Below are positions 17,341 to 25,119 of a stretch of 64,000 nt of DNA, piece after piece. The notes beneath the pieces were generated by a model. It was given only the letters and a program-made list of their open reading frames with translations. It did no database searches and was not told the DNA's origin. How positions within the stretch are numbered: position 1 is the stretch's first letter; every line of letters starts with the position of its first letter. Origin of the DNA: Exiguobacterium sp. s122 (GTDB lineage: Bacteria > Bacillota > Bacilli > Exiguobacteriales > Exiguobacteriaceae); NCBI RefSeq assembly GCF_018618475.1, contig NZ_JACSMD010000001.1, positions 434,001 through 498,000 on the forward strand. Reading direction: 5' to 3'. The translations under genes and the position numbers were made by a program.

Positions 17341-18252
17341 TTATTCTGCCCAACGGTTGTCATGGGTGAATGACACGGTCAGCCATTTCTCATACGGTAA
17401 GAAGGCGAGCGCGTCGAACAACTGTTGCCGAATCTTGTCCTGGTCGGCGATCGTGTCGTACGGGTAGTCGCGTGGGACGACGAGGTCGATTTCAAGGAAC
17501 AAGACGTTACCGGACTTCGTCGTGCGGACATACGTCTTGTCGACGTCGAACTGATGGGCGACTTGTAGCACGGTCAAGCGGATTTGATTGCTGTAAGGCG
17601 TGCCCGTGTCCATGTCGATCAGTTCTTTGATGGCCGTCCACATCTCGATGAGCGGGGTGCGGACGAGCCAAAGGGCGCTCAAGATGAGCATGACCGGGTC
17701 GATGTAAGGGGCGACGGCCTCGAACGAGAGCCAGACGAGCACTTGGGCGATGAGATACCCGATGAGACCGCTGACAGTGAGTAGCGTATCGAGCCGCCAC
17801 TGTACGACTTCCGCCGTGACGAGTCCAGAGCTCGCTTTCATCTTGAAGCTGTTCAAATAGCGGTAGATGCTATACGAGATGCCGGTGCTGACGGCGAGGT
17901 AGACGAGGGCACCCCCAAGGACGAGGTCGTTTCCACCAGAGCGAATATCCTCGATTGCCCCGAGAACGGCATTGATGATCACGAATAAGAGCACGCCGTA
18001 TTGGAACAAGATGATGAACGGTTCAATCGTGCTCTTGCCAAACGGGAAGCGTTTATCAGCCGTCAACATGAATAGGCCGGCCCGAAGCGAAATCCAGCTC
18101 ATGATGACGCTTAAAAAGGAATAGACCCCGTCAAACAAGATGAACGACGAGGATAGCCAAAGACCGACGAGAATGCCGGCGATGGCGAAGAAGAGCGAGG
18201 CGAAAACGGAGACGCGTAAGACAAAGCGCTCGAGTTTTGGATCTTTTGGCAT
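17341..18252 (-). CDS. Cation diffusion facilitator (CDF)-like membrane protein with altered metal site
   Basis: A 303-residue protein with six membrane helices and a C-terminal cytoplasmic domain (about 205-303), the CDF layout. The usual metal-binding pairs are changed: helix 2 reads FDGVYSF where H/D-xxx-D is expected, and helix 5 reads VVQWRLD, keeping only the final Asp. It may therefore carry another cation or have lost zinc transport. Single gene with a GGAGGCAT-type ribosome site. Confidence 0.82.
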   Translation of the reverse strand: MPKDPKLERFVLRVSVFASLFFAIAGILVGLWLSSSFILFDGVYSFLSVIMSWISLRAGLFMLTADKRFPFGKSTIEPFIILFQYGVLLFVIINAVLGAIEDIRSGGNDLVLGGALVYLAVSTGISYSIYRYLNSFKMKASSGLVTAEVVQWRLDTLLTVSGLIGYLIAQVLVWLSFEAVAPYIDPVMLILSALWLVRTPLIEMWTAIKELIDMDTGTPYSNQIRLTVLQVAHQFDVDKTYVRTTKSGNVLFLEIDLVVPRDYPYDTIADQDKIRQQLFDALAFLPYEKWLTVSFTHDNRWAE

Positions 18253-18345
18253 AGAGATGCCTCCTTCACTAAAATCACCATCCTATTCCCGGTTTCAGAT
18301 GAAGCTATGTATGGTAAACTTTTGAAAAATAGAGGGGGAATCAGG

Positions 18346-18906
18346 ATGAAATTTGTGATTTTGTTCGGCCCGCAAGCCGTCGGCAAGATGACGGTCGGGC
18401 AAGAGTTAGCGAAAGAAACGGGGTTGAAACTGTTTCATAACCATATGACAATTGACCTCGTTAGCCCCTTTTTTAGTTATGGGACGAAAGAGGGGCGTCG
18501 AATCGTCGAACTGTTCCGAGAAGAACTGTTCGAGTCGGTTGCGAAAAGCGACTTGCCGGGCATGATTTTCACGTTCGTCTGGGCGTTCGATATGGAAGAG
18601 GACTGGGCATACGTGCGACACGTGACGACGATTTTCGAGTCGCGCGGGGCTGACATTTATTACGTCGAACTCGAGGCGGACATCGAGGAACGGCTCATCC
18701 GGAACACGACCGAGAATCGGCTCATACATAAGCCGACGAAGCGGGACATCGCCTGGTCGGAAGGGGAGCTGAAGCAGACGGCGACGATGTACCGTTTGAA
18801 TTCGCGGGACGGGGAATTCGACGTCGACAACTATTTACGGATCGACAACACGCATCTCAACGCGGAGACCGTCGCGGCGCGCATCAAACAACATTTCCAG
18901 CTATGA
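18346..18906 (+). CDS. Small P-loop ATPase/kinase-like protein
   Basis: A 186-residue protein with an N-terminal P-loop GPQAVGKMTVG and a conserved FHNHMTIDL segment. These features are typical of a group of small AAA_33/shikimate-kinase-like proteins with GKMT in place of GKST. The rest (FDVDNYLRIDNT near the end) fits a nucleoside/shikimate-kinase fold. The start is the ATG at 18346 preceded by AGAGGGGG. Substrate unknown. Confidence 0.78.
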   Translation: MKFVILFGPQAVGKMTVGQELAKETGLKLFHNHMTIDLVSPFFSYGTKEGRRIVELFREELFESVAKSDLPGMIFTFVWAFDMEEDWAYVRHVTTIFESRGADIYYVELEADIEERLIRNTTENRLIHKPTKRDIAWSEGELKQTATMYRLNSRDGEFDVDNYLRIDNTHLNAETVAARIKQHFQL

Positions 18907-18941
18907 CAAAAGCGAGCCCCTTCCCTGGGACTCACTTTTGT
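18906..18941. terminator. Terminator after the P-loop gene
   Basis: Stem ACAAAAG-GAG-CCC / GGG-CTC-CTTTTGT with two mismatches; A/T ends allow it to work both ways. Confidence 0.75.
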
Positions 18942-18998
18942 TATGCCCGCTAATCAAGAAAACATCGAGGGCAGTCGCTGGATTGAATGTTGTATTGA

Positions 18999-19522
18999 TT
19001 AGCCTGGTGTATGAAGCGCTTCGATTTGCTCTTTCCATGTTTTATAACGATCAGCATGAATCGTGATTAACTTTCAAAGAGCTCTGCCTTCTCCTCTTTC
19101 GTAAGACCGCTGAAAAACTTTTTATGAACTTTCAATCGTTTTTCTTTGATTGGTAAAATTTTTTCAAACCATGTGACTGCCATTGGGGTATGTTCTGGTT
19201 AAGCGTTAATTGTATTTAAAAATTGCTCATATTCTTCAATAAGCTCTTCAGTGAGGGAAGAGGTGTCTATACCTCGACTTACATAGTCCGCCTCGGCAAG
19301 TTCTCTTGCCGTGATAGCCGGTGAGATTGTTTTAACGACCCCATACTCAGACGGCATTCTTTTCTCATCTAAAGAAACAAAATAGTAAATGTAGTTAGGT
19401 AAGCGAAACAATCTTTTTTTTGTATCTGTTGGCTGTGCGACATAAAGCCATACAACTTTTTCGGCATAACAATTCCAATCAGGTTCATGTATGGCGATAA
19501 GCATTTTGTCATACGTTTTCAC
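18999..19522 (-). pseudogene. Decayed gene of unknown family (in-frame stop plus frameshift)
   Basis: The intact part (19199-19522) encodes 107 residues from MKTYDKMLIAIHEPDWN to FLNTINA. Directly after its TAA the same frame continues with sense codons (PEHTPMAVTWFEKILPIKEK and on to KAELFES) to a stop at 19067. A different frame then reads KLITIHADRYKTWKEQIEAL to a stop at 18999. These pieces look like one ancestral protein of ~170 residues broken by a nonsense change at 19199-19201 and a frameshift near 19070. The truncated 107-residue product could still be made. Family not recognised. Sequencing error is an alternative explanation. Confidence 0.65.
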
Positions 19523-19605
19523 GGGGCACCTCTGAGAAATTGTTTATTTTATCATTTTTAGTATAAAAGATATGATGAGAAGTAACTAGAGAAAGGCGGG
19601 ATAGG

Positions 19606-19827
19606 ATGTTGTTCAAAAAGAAAGCAGAAGTAGATGTAGAAGGTACGAAGCGATTCGTTGTGAAGCTGACAGAGCAGTTACCGGAACTCGGACAAGTAAC
19701 GATTCTCGTCGACACCGCGACTGGCGTCAACTACATTCAAACGTGGGTCGGCACGAGCGGCGGAATCACACCCTTGGTTGATGCGAACGGTGATGTCGTC
19801 GTCGATGAGCTGTCACGACTGACATGA
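19606..19827 (+). CDS. Small DUF6440-like protein
   Basis: A 73-residue protein with the pattern KRFVVKLTEQL, then ILVDTATGVNYIQTW and GGITPLVDANGDVV, as in the DUF6440 family of uncharacterised small beta proteins. First gene of a compact five-gene run to 22197; its stop overlaps the next start (ATGA). Function unknown. Confidence 0.7.
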   Translation: MLFKKKAEVDVEGTKRFVVKLTEQLPELGQVTILVDTATGVNYIQTWVGTSGGITPLVDANGDVVVDELSRLT

Positions 19828-20360
19828 AGCAACTCGAAACGAATCGGCTCGTCTTGCGTTCCGTCACGCCAGCCGATGCCGCAAGCGTCTTATCTTATCT
19901 ATGTAAACCGGAAGTTGTGGCGCATATGGGGCTTGAACCGTTCGCGACGTTAGACGATGCGTTAGAGGAGATTGCCTGGTACGATTCGATTTTGAAGGAC
20001 GGGACTGGTTTCCGGTTCGGGATCACCATTAAAGGCCAGGACGTCGTCATCGGCAGTTGCGGGTTATTGAATCGTTCTGAGAAGCACCATCGGGCCGAAA
20101 TCGGGTTTGAACTAAGTCCGGATTATTGGGGGAAAGGCATTGCCGGGGAAGCGCTCGAAGCCGTCGTCGCATACGGCTTTCGTGAGCTTCGCCTCATGCG
20201 GATTGAAGCGCTCGTTGAACCAGAAAATCACGCGTCGATGCAACTACTCGAACGACACGGCTTCTTGCAAGAGGGGTTGCTTCGAAGTTATGAGTTTACG
20301 CGCGGTAAGTTTGATGACTTGTATATGTATTCGCGATTAAATGACAGAAAGGGTCGATGA
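19824..20360 (+). CDS. GNAT N-acetyltransferase, RimJ/RimL type
   Basis: A 178-residue acetyltransferase. It starts TNRLVLRSVTPADAASV, has the acetyl-CoA loop in LSPDYWGKGIAGEAL and the typical VEPENHASMQLLERHGF. This is the GNAT_3 pattern of enzymes that acetylate N-terminal alanine/serine of ribosomal proteins or small amines. Coupled to the upstream gene by overlap and 3 bp from the fetA-like gene. Substrate not predictable. Confidence 0.9.
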   Translation: MKQLETNRLVLRSVTPADAASVLSYLCKPEVVAHMGLEPFATLDDALEEIAWYDSILKDGTGFRFGITIKGQDVVIGSCGLLNRSEKHHRAEIGFELSPDYWGKGIAGEALEAVVAYGFRELRLMRIEALVEPENHASMQLLERHGFLQEGLLRSYEFTRGKFDDLYMYSRLNDRKGR

Positions 20361-20363
20361 ACG

Positions 20364-21068
20364 ATGCAGATCATCGAGTTTAATGGCGTCAGTCACGGGG
20401 ACATTTTACATAACGTGACGGGCTACTTCCGGGAAGGGCGTATCACGACGTTCGTCGGTCCGAGCGGGGCAGGGAAGACGACGTGTTTGAAACACATCAA
20501 CGGACTGCTGTCTCCGGATTCGGGCGAGGTGTATTTCAAGGGAGAAAACATTCAAGAGCTCGACATCATCGCGCTCCGTAAAAATATCGGCATGGCGTTT
20601 CAAAGTGCACCGATGATTGACGGAACGGTGTATGACAATTTGAACTTACCGAAATCGATTTTCGGGGAGACGCTCGACCGGGATCAGGCGGTCACGCTGT
20701 TACGCGATGTCGACTTGACGGGAGAGATGCTTGATAAGCCCGTCAAGACGCTGTCGGGCGGGGAACGGAGCCGGGTCGCCATCGCTCGGACGCTCGTCAA
20801 CGAGCCGGACGTGCTCTTGTTAGATGAGATTACGGCGAGTCTCGACTATCGGACGGTGAAAGAGATTGAACGGCTTATTGTCCGCCTCCAACGCGAATAT
20901 GGGGTGACCGTCATTTGGATCACGCATGACTTAGATCAAGCGCGTCGTGTCAGTGACGACATGTGGTTTTTACGGAACGGCGAATTGATTGAGTTCGGGG
21001 ACGCCTCGTTCATCGATGAGTCGGACAATCCGATGATCGGGCGGTTCGTGAGGGGGGAAGAGCTATGA
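20364..21068 (+). CDS. fetA: ABC transporter ATPase, FetA/YjkB type
   Basis: A 234-residue ATPase with Walker A GPSGAGKTT, signature LSGGERSR, Walker B VLLLDEITASLD and switch WITHDLDQA. Walker B followed by 'ITASLD' and the UPF0014 partner downstream (4-bp overlap) are features of FetAB, an exporter that lowers intracellular iron and helps against peroxide stress in E. coli. The Bacillus counterpart is YjkB. Symbol by pairing. Confidence 0.85.
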   Translation: MQIIEFNGVSHGDILHNVTGYFREGRITTFVGPSGAGKTTCLKHINGLLSPDSGEVYFKGENIQELDIIALRKNIGMAFQSAPMIDGTVYDNLNLPKSIFGETLDRDQAVTLLRDVDLTGEMLDKPVKTLSGGERSRVAIARTLVNEPDVLLLDEITASLDYRTVKEIERLIVRLQREYGVTVIWITHDLDQARRVSDDMWFLRNGELIEFGDASFIDESDNPMIGRFVRGEEL

Positions 21069-21838
21069 CGTTCGTTGAATTGATGACGTCACTCATTTTT
21101 GTGGCGATTCCGCTCGGACTGGCGCTTTATCTCAAGCTCGGACTCGAAAGTGACATCGTCATCGCGACAGTGCGTTCCATCATCCAACTGTTGGTGATCG
21201 GCTACATCTTGACGTTCGTCTTCGAGAGCGACAACCCGGTGTTCATGCTGCTGATGATCCTTCTCATGATCGGGGCGGCGACGCAGAATATTATCAAAAA
21301 AGGGGACGGCATCCCGGGCATCACGTGGATGATCGTCCTCACGCTCGTCACGGTCGAGGCGTTGACGATGGGGCTCATGCTTGGACTCGGGATCATCCCG
21401 TTCGAGCCGGACAAAGTCATCCCGATCAGCGGCATGGTCATCGGCAACTGTATGGTGTTGTCGCTTCTGTTCTTGAACAAGTTCAAAGACGAGGTCGAGC
21501 GGAGCGACGAGGTGATCGAGCTCGTCTTGTCGATGGGCGGGGCGCCGAAGACGGCGATCGACCGGAGCTTGAAGAACGCCATCCGCACGAGCATGATTCC
21601 GACCGTCGAGGCGCAAAAGACGATGGGGCTCGTGCAGCTTCCAGGCATGATGAGTGGTCTCATCATCGGCGGAGCTGACCCGATGGAAGCGGTGCTCTAT
21701 CAGCTTCTGATCTTGTTCCTCATTTTGACGACGGCGACGATTTCAGCCGTCATGGTCGGGTACTTGGCGTATCCGCGTTTATTCAATGAGAAATTACAGT
21801 TTGTCGGATTGACCGTTCGGAAAGGGGAGACGACATGA
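21065..21838 (+). CDS. fetB: Membrane subunit FetB (UPF0014), metal export
   Basis: A 257-residue protein with about seven membrane helices and the UPF0014 signatures ISGMVIGNCM, then the RSLKNAIRTSMIPTVEAQK segment (cut here by its length) and PGMMSGLIIGGADPMEA. It overlaps fetA by 4 bp. Homologue of E. coli FetB and B. subtilis YjkA. It forms the exporter channel with the preceding ATPase; iron is the likely substrate by family. Confidence 0.9.
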   Translation: MTFVELMTSLIFVAIPLGLALYLKLGLESDIVIATVRSIIQLLVIGYILTFVFESDNPVFMLLMILLMIGAATQNIIKKGDGIPGITWMIVLTLVTVEALTMGLMLGLGIIPFEPDKVIPISGMVIGNCMVLSLLFLNKFKDEVERSDEVIELVLSMGGAPKTAIDRSLKNAIRTSMIPTVEAQKTMGLVQLPGMMSGLIIGGADPMEAVLYQLLILFLILTTATISAVMVGYLAYPRLFNEKLQFVGLTVRKGETT

Positions 21839-22197
21839 TCACAGGCATCCATCACGTGCAAATCACGATTCCGAAAGGGGCGGAAACGCAGGCCCGTGCC
21901 TTTTATTGCGGGGTACTTGAATTAAAAGAAATCAAGAAGCCGAACTCGCTTCAAGGGCGCGGCGGATTTTGGCTTCAAGTCGGTGACCAAAGCGTCCATG
22001 TTGGCGCAGAGGATGGCGTCGACCGACTTCAAACGAAAGCCCACGTCGCCTATGCCGTTACGGACTTGGCGGAATGGAACGTGAGACTTGAAGCGGAAGG
22101 GATTGAGCGCATCGCAGGCATCCCGATTCCCGGCTTTGACCGGTTCGAGTTCCGGGACCCGTTCGGCAATCGTGTCGAGATGATTCAGGCGATATAA
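21835..22197 (+). CDS. VOC superfamily (glyoxalase/bleomycin-resistance fold) protein
   Basis: A 120-residue single-module VOC protein beginning ITGIHHVQITIPKG and ending FRDPFGNRVEMIQAI. Candidate metal ligands are the His of HHVQ, the His of SVHVG, and Glu of RVEM. Last gene of the five-gene operon, overlapping fetB by 4 bp. Reaction unknown; family members act as lyases, dioxygenases or drug-binding proteins. Confidence 0.85.
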   Translation: MITGIHHVQITIPKGAETQARAFYCGVLELKEIKKPNSLQGRGGFWLQVGDQSVHVGAEDGVDRLQTKAHVAYAVTDLAEWNVRLEAEGIERIAGIPIPGFDRFEFRDPFGNRVEMIQAI

Positions 22198-22229
22198 AAA
22201 AGGGAGCACCCAACATGGGTGCTCCTTTT
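22198..22229. terminator. Terminator after the fetAB operon
   Basis: Perfect stem AAAAGGGAGCACCC / GGGTGCTCCTTTT, usable from both sides. Confidence 0.93.
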
Positions 22230-22232
22230 GTT

Positions 22233-22574
22233 TTACGGGATGGGCGTCCCTTGATGAAACTTCATCTTCCACGTTCCATCAATCCGGACCCAAATCGAAC
22301 TACGAAGTGCGTTCGTTCCGGTCGTATGGTTCTCGGTCCGATACGTGGCGAGCACGACATCTTCCCGAATGACGTCAAGATGAAAATCAGACAGCGAGAC
22401 GTCGATGTCGCCGAGGTCCATCGTATTCGTGTCCTCTTCTTTGTAGAGGAGGCGTCCGGAGCTGCCGATCTCAAAGAAATCTTCCGTCAACAGCTCCCTT
22501 AACCGCTCCGGTGACGAACGGACTTCTGACGTCAACAACAACCGTTCCTTCTCTTCGATCAATGGTGCGAGCAT
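22233..22574 (-). CDS. DUF4440/NTF2-like small protein
   Basis: A 113-residue protein with the cone-like NTF2 fold pattern: LLLTSEVRSSPERLRELLTED near the start, FFEIGSSGRLLYKEED, then a C-terminal WVRIDGTWKMKFHQGTPIP. Typical of DUF4440 (SnoaL-like) proteins. AAAGGAGTG precedes the ATG. Function unknown. Confidence 0.8.
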   Translation of the reverse strand: MLAPLIEEKERLLLTSEVRSSPERLRELLTEDFFEIGSSGRLLYKEEDTNTMDLGDIDVSLSDFHLDVIREDVVLATYRTENHTTGTNALRSSIWVRIDGTWKMKFHQGTPIP

Positions 22575-22596
22575 CGTGTCACTCCTTTCTGGACGG

Positions 22597-22932
22597 TCAA
22601 CCGTGTACCGTATTCGTTTTCCCGAAATTCATGACGATGACACCGAGCACGATGACGATGAGTCCGATACTGTTCAATGTCGACAACACTTCGCCGTAGA
22701 CGAACACGCCGATCAGCCCCGTCGCGACCGTGCCGAGACCGGCCCAGACGCTGTAGGCGATGCTGAGCGGGATCGTCTTCAAGACGATGCCCATGAGCGT
22801 GAACGAGACGGCGAAACTTGCGAGCAGAATCATGCTCGGAACGAGTTGTGTGAACCCGTCCGACAGCTTCAACATCGAGGTCCCGAGCACCTCGAACGCG
22901 ATCGAGAACAGTAAGAATATATATCCTTTCAT
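22597..22932 (-). CDS. SMR-family efflux transporter subunit
   Basis: A 111-residue protein with four membrane helices. The essential Glu of SMR transporters is in FSIAFEVLGTSMLKLS (residue ~13), and AYSVWAGLGT is the conserved helix 3 motif. The start is the ATG at 22932, 7 bp after AGGAGG. It lies 11 bp after a second SMR gene, and both are downstream of a TetR gene. Such pairs form hetero-dimeric drug or guanidinium-type exporters (EbrAB, YkkCD). Confidence 0.92.
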   Translation of the reverse strand: MKGYIFLLFSIAFEVLGTSMLKLSDGFTQLVPSMILLASFAVSFTLMGIVLKTIPLSIAYSVWAGLGTVATGLIGVFVYGEVLSTLNSIGLIVIVLGVIVMNFGKTNTVHG

Positions 22933-22943
22933 CCATGTCCCTC

Positions 22944-23252
22944 CTATACTTTCATCAACACGAGCCCGACGATGACGAGCCCGATGCCGGCGACGGTCTG
23001 TTTGCGGACTTGCTCGTTGAAGACGAGGAAGCCGATGAGCGCCGTCGCGGCCGTGCCGACCCCGCTCCAAAACGCATAGGCGAAGCTGAGCGGGATCGAC
23101 AGGAGGGCGAGCGACAGCAAATAAAACGCCGTCACATAGCCGAGCGCGACCCCAAGAATCGGGAGACGGTTCGACGACGTCGCGTTGAGCTTGAGCATGC
23201 TCGAGCCGAACACTTCGGAGACGATCGCTCCGGCAAGATAGAGGAAGCCCAT
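22944..23252 (-). CDS. SMR-family efflux transporter, partner subunit
   Basis: A 102-residue four-helix protein with the conserved Glu in AIVSEVFGSSMLKL and the helix 3 motif AYAFWSGVGT. The likely start is the ATG at 23252, one base after the TetR stop, so translation is coupled to the regulator. It pairs with the SMR gene at 22597. Substrate unknown. Confidence 0.92.
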   Translation of the reverse strand: MGFLYLAGAIVSEVFGSSMLKLNATSSNRLPILGVALGYVTAFYLLSLALLSIPLSFAYAFWSGVGTAATALIGFLVFNEQVRKQTVAGIGLVIVGLVLMKV

Positions 23253-23253
23253 C

Positions 23254-23775
23254 TTAGCCACCTGCCTGTTCGAGCGCGTCACACTTCTGACGGAGGAGGC
23301 GGGCGGCCTCGTCTTTGAAGGCGTCGCTATAGCCGTACGTCAACGCGAACCAGAAGCCGTCGCACAACAGCCGGAGTTCGAGCACGCGCGGGTCGGCCCC
23401 ATCGGCGAGAAAGCGTTCATCCCATCGGCGCGCCGCCTCGTTCCAGAGCTCACCGCTCGCGTCTTCTTGTGACGAGATGAAAACGGCGCTCAGACCGATT
23501 CGTGCCGCGTCCATATAGTCGAGTGTCGCCTGAGCGTAAGCTCGTGTGAACGGGTACGGTCCGTCCGTCATATGATGATGGATCCGTGTCTCGAACTCGG
23601 TGATGGCGAGCTCGTTCATTTGGCGGAGCAAATTGTCTTTCGTCTCGAAGTGGTAGAGCACACCGGCTTTCGTGATGCCGACACGTGCGGCGAGCCGCTC
23701 GAGCGATAACTGTTGGATGCCGTCCTCCCGAATCATATGGGCGGCCGTCTCGAGGAGTAATTGTTTTTTGTTCAT
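23254..23775 (-). CDS. TetR-family transcriptional repressor
   Basis: About 173 residues. The N-terminal HTH reads QQLSLERLAARVGITKAGVLYHF (given here as a long family signature split by function: helix 2-3, residues ~22-45). The C-terminal ligand domain is not specific. The ATG at 23775 has the best spacing to GAGG; ATG or GTG codons 3-9 bases upstream are possible. It probably represses its own operon with the two SMR transporters through the palindrome at 23792-23815. Confidence 0.9.
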   Translation of the reverse strand: MNKKQLLLETAAHMIREDGIQQLSLERLAARVGITKAGVLYHFETKDNLLRQMNELAITEFETRIHHHMTDGPYPFTRAYAQATLDYMDAARIGLSAVFISSQEDASGELWNEAARRWDERFLADGADPRVLELRLLCDGFWFALTYGYSDAFKDEAARLLRQKCDALEQAGG

Positions 23776-23791
23776 CATGTTCACCTCATTT

Positions 23792-23815
23792 ACTTTACTG
23801 AACGGTCAGTAAAGT
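23792..23815. promoter_or_regulatory. TetR operator palindrome
   Basis: Arms ACTTTACTGA and TCAGTAAAGT separated by ACGG, perfect over 20 of 24 bp. It begins 17 bp upstream of the repressor start codon. This is the usual size and place for a TetR-family autoregulatory site. Confidence 0.82.
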
Positions 23816-23989
23816 GAATGTATCAATTTCCGTACAAAGTGTCGAGAAAAGGAGGTCTTATTTTCATTAGCTGGGATGTAAATATCATTTTGTCGTTATA
23901 AGGTAAGAAAAATATTTCCAATCTTTTTTTGACAATTTGGCATTGCGCATCCTTTTTTTGTTTGATATGCTTCTCAATGAAAACGACAA

Positions 23990-24004
23990 TGATAATCATT
24001 ATCA
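23990..24004. promoter_or_regulatory. Fur box of the siderophore operon
   Basis: TGATAATCATTATCA matches the Bacillus 7-1-7 Fur consensus TGATAATNATTATCA exactly. It lies 105 bp upstream of the siderophore-binding protein gene, so the operon should be induced by iron starvation. Confidence 0.93.
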
Positions 24005-24109
24005 ATGAGAAGGCGTCTACAAAGAGAGTTATACATAAAACAGAAACAGTGGACACGTTCGAGTTGAGATGATGGTCATTCAAACGAGATACATAAGGAG
24101 ATGAACGGA

Positions 24110-25108
24110 ATGGGGAAATTAAAAGTATCACTCATGTTGACGGTACTGATTTTTGTACTTGCCGCATGCGGCGGGACGACAGAGAAAGAACCAAACGAAG
24201 TTGAAGGTGCGGAGGCACCGAAAACGGTTGAAATCACAGATGCGCACGGTACGATCGAGGTACCGATCAACCCGGAGAAAGTCGTCGCGCTCGATAACCG
24301 AACGTTCGAGACGCTCGCGGCATGGGACATCGAACTCGCTGCGGCACCAATCGGGTTGTTGCCGGCCGAATCGCCATACGCGAAAAATGGCGACATCGCT
24401 GACGTCGGGATGCACTTTGAACCGAACCTAGAGGCGATTGCCGGCGTCGATCCAGACGTCGTCATCGTCGGACAACGCTTCGCCGACTACTACGAAGACA
24501 TTAAGAAACTCGTACCGAACGCGGCCGTGATCGACTTGTACATCGACATCCCGGAAGATGCGGGCACACCAGGTGAGATTTTGGTCAAAGGGTTGACGGA
24601 CACGACGCTCACGCTCGGAAAGATCTTCGACAAGAACGAAGAAGCGGCACAGCTCGTCGCAGACTTCGACGAGTCGATCGAAGGCGTGAAATCGGCCTAT
24701 AACGCAGAAGACACAATCATGTCGGTTATCGTCTCAGGCGGAGACATCGGGTTCTCGGCACCGAATACGGGCCGCGTCTACGGACCGATGTATGATATTT
24801 TCGGCTGGACACCGGCACTAGAAGTCGAAAAGACGACAGGTGACCATCAAGGCGATGAAGTATCGGTCGAAGCAATCGCCGAAAGCAACCCAGACTGGCT
24901 CTTCGTCTTGGACCGTGATGCATCGCTTCAAAGTGAAGAAGGTGCCGTACCGGCGGCGGACGTCATCACTAACGCACCGGCGCTTCAAAAAACAACAGCC
25001 GTGAAAGAAAAGAAGATCGTCTATGCACCGAACGACACATACTTGAATGAGTCGATTCAAACGTACGCTGAAATGTTCAACGATATCGCGGCTGCGCTTG
25101 CGAAGTAA
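24110..25108 (+). CDS. Siderophore-binding lipoprotein, YclQ/FatB type
   Basis: A 332-residue class III solute-binding protein. The lipobox LAAC puts the lipid-anchored Cys at residue 20. Motifs PEKVVALDNRTFETLAAW and LEAIAGVDPDVVIVGQR are typical of ferric-siderophore binding proteins of the YclQ/CeuE group, which bind petrobactin or other catecholates. The start is the ATG at 24110, 9 bp after AAGGAG; an ATG at 24101 abuts that site. First gene of the Fur-controlled operon. It delivers the siderophore to the two permeases downstream. Confidence 0.92.
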   Translation: MGKLKVSLMLTVLIFVLAACGGTTEKEPNEVEGAEAPKTVEITDAHGTIEVPINPEKVVALDNRTFETLAAWDIELAAAPIGLLPAESPYAKNGDIADVGMHFEPNLEAIAGVDPDVVIVGQRFADYYEDIKKLVPNAAVIDLYIDIPEDAGTPGEILVKGLTDTTLTLGKIFDKNEEAAQLVADFDESIEGVKSAYNAEDTIMSVIVSGGDIGFSAPNTGRVYGPMYDIFGWTPALEVEKTTGDHQGDEVSVEAIAESNPDWLFVLDRDASLQSEEGAVPAADVITNAPALQKTTAVKEKKIVYAPNDTYLNESIQTYAEMFNDIAAALAK

Positions 25109-25119
25109 GGAGTGCTGTC

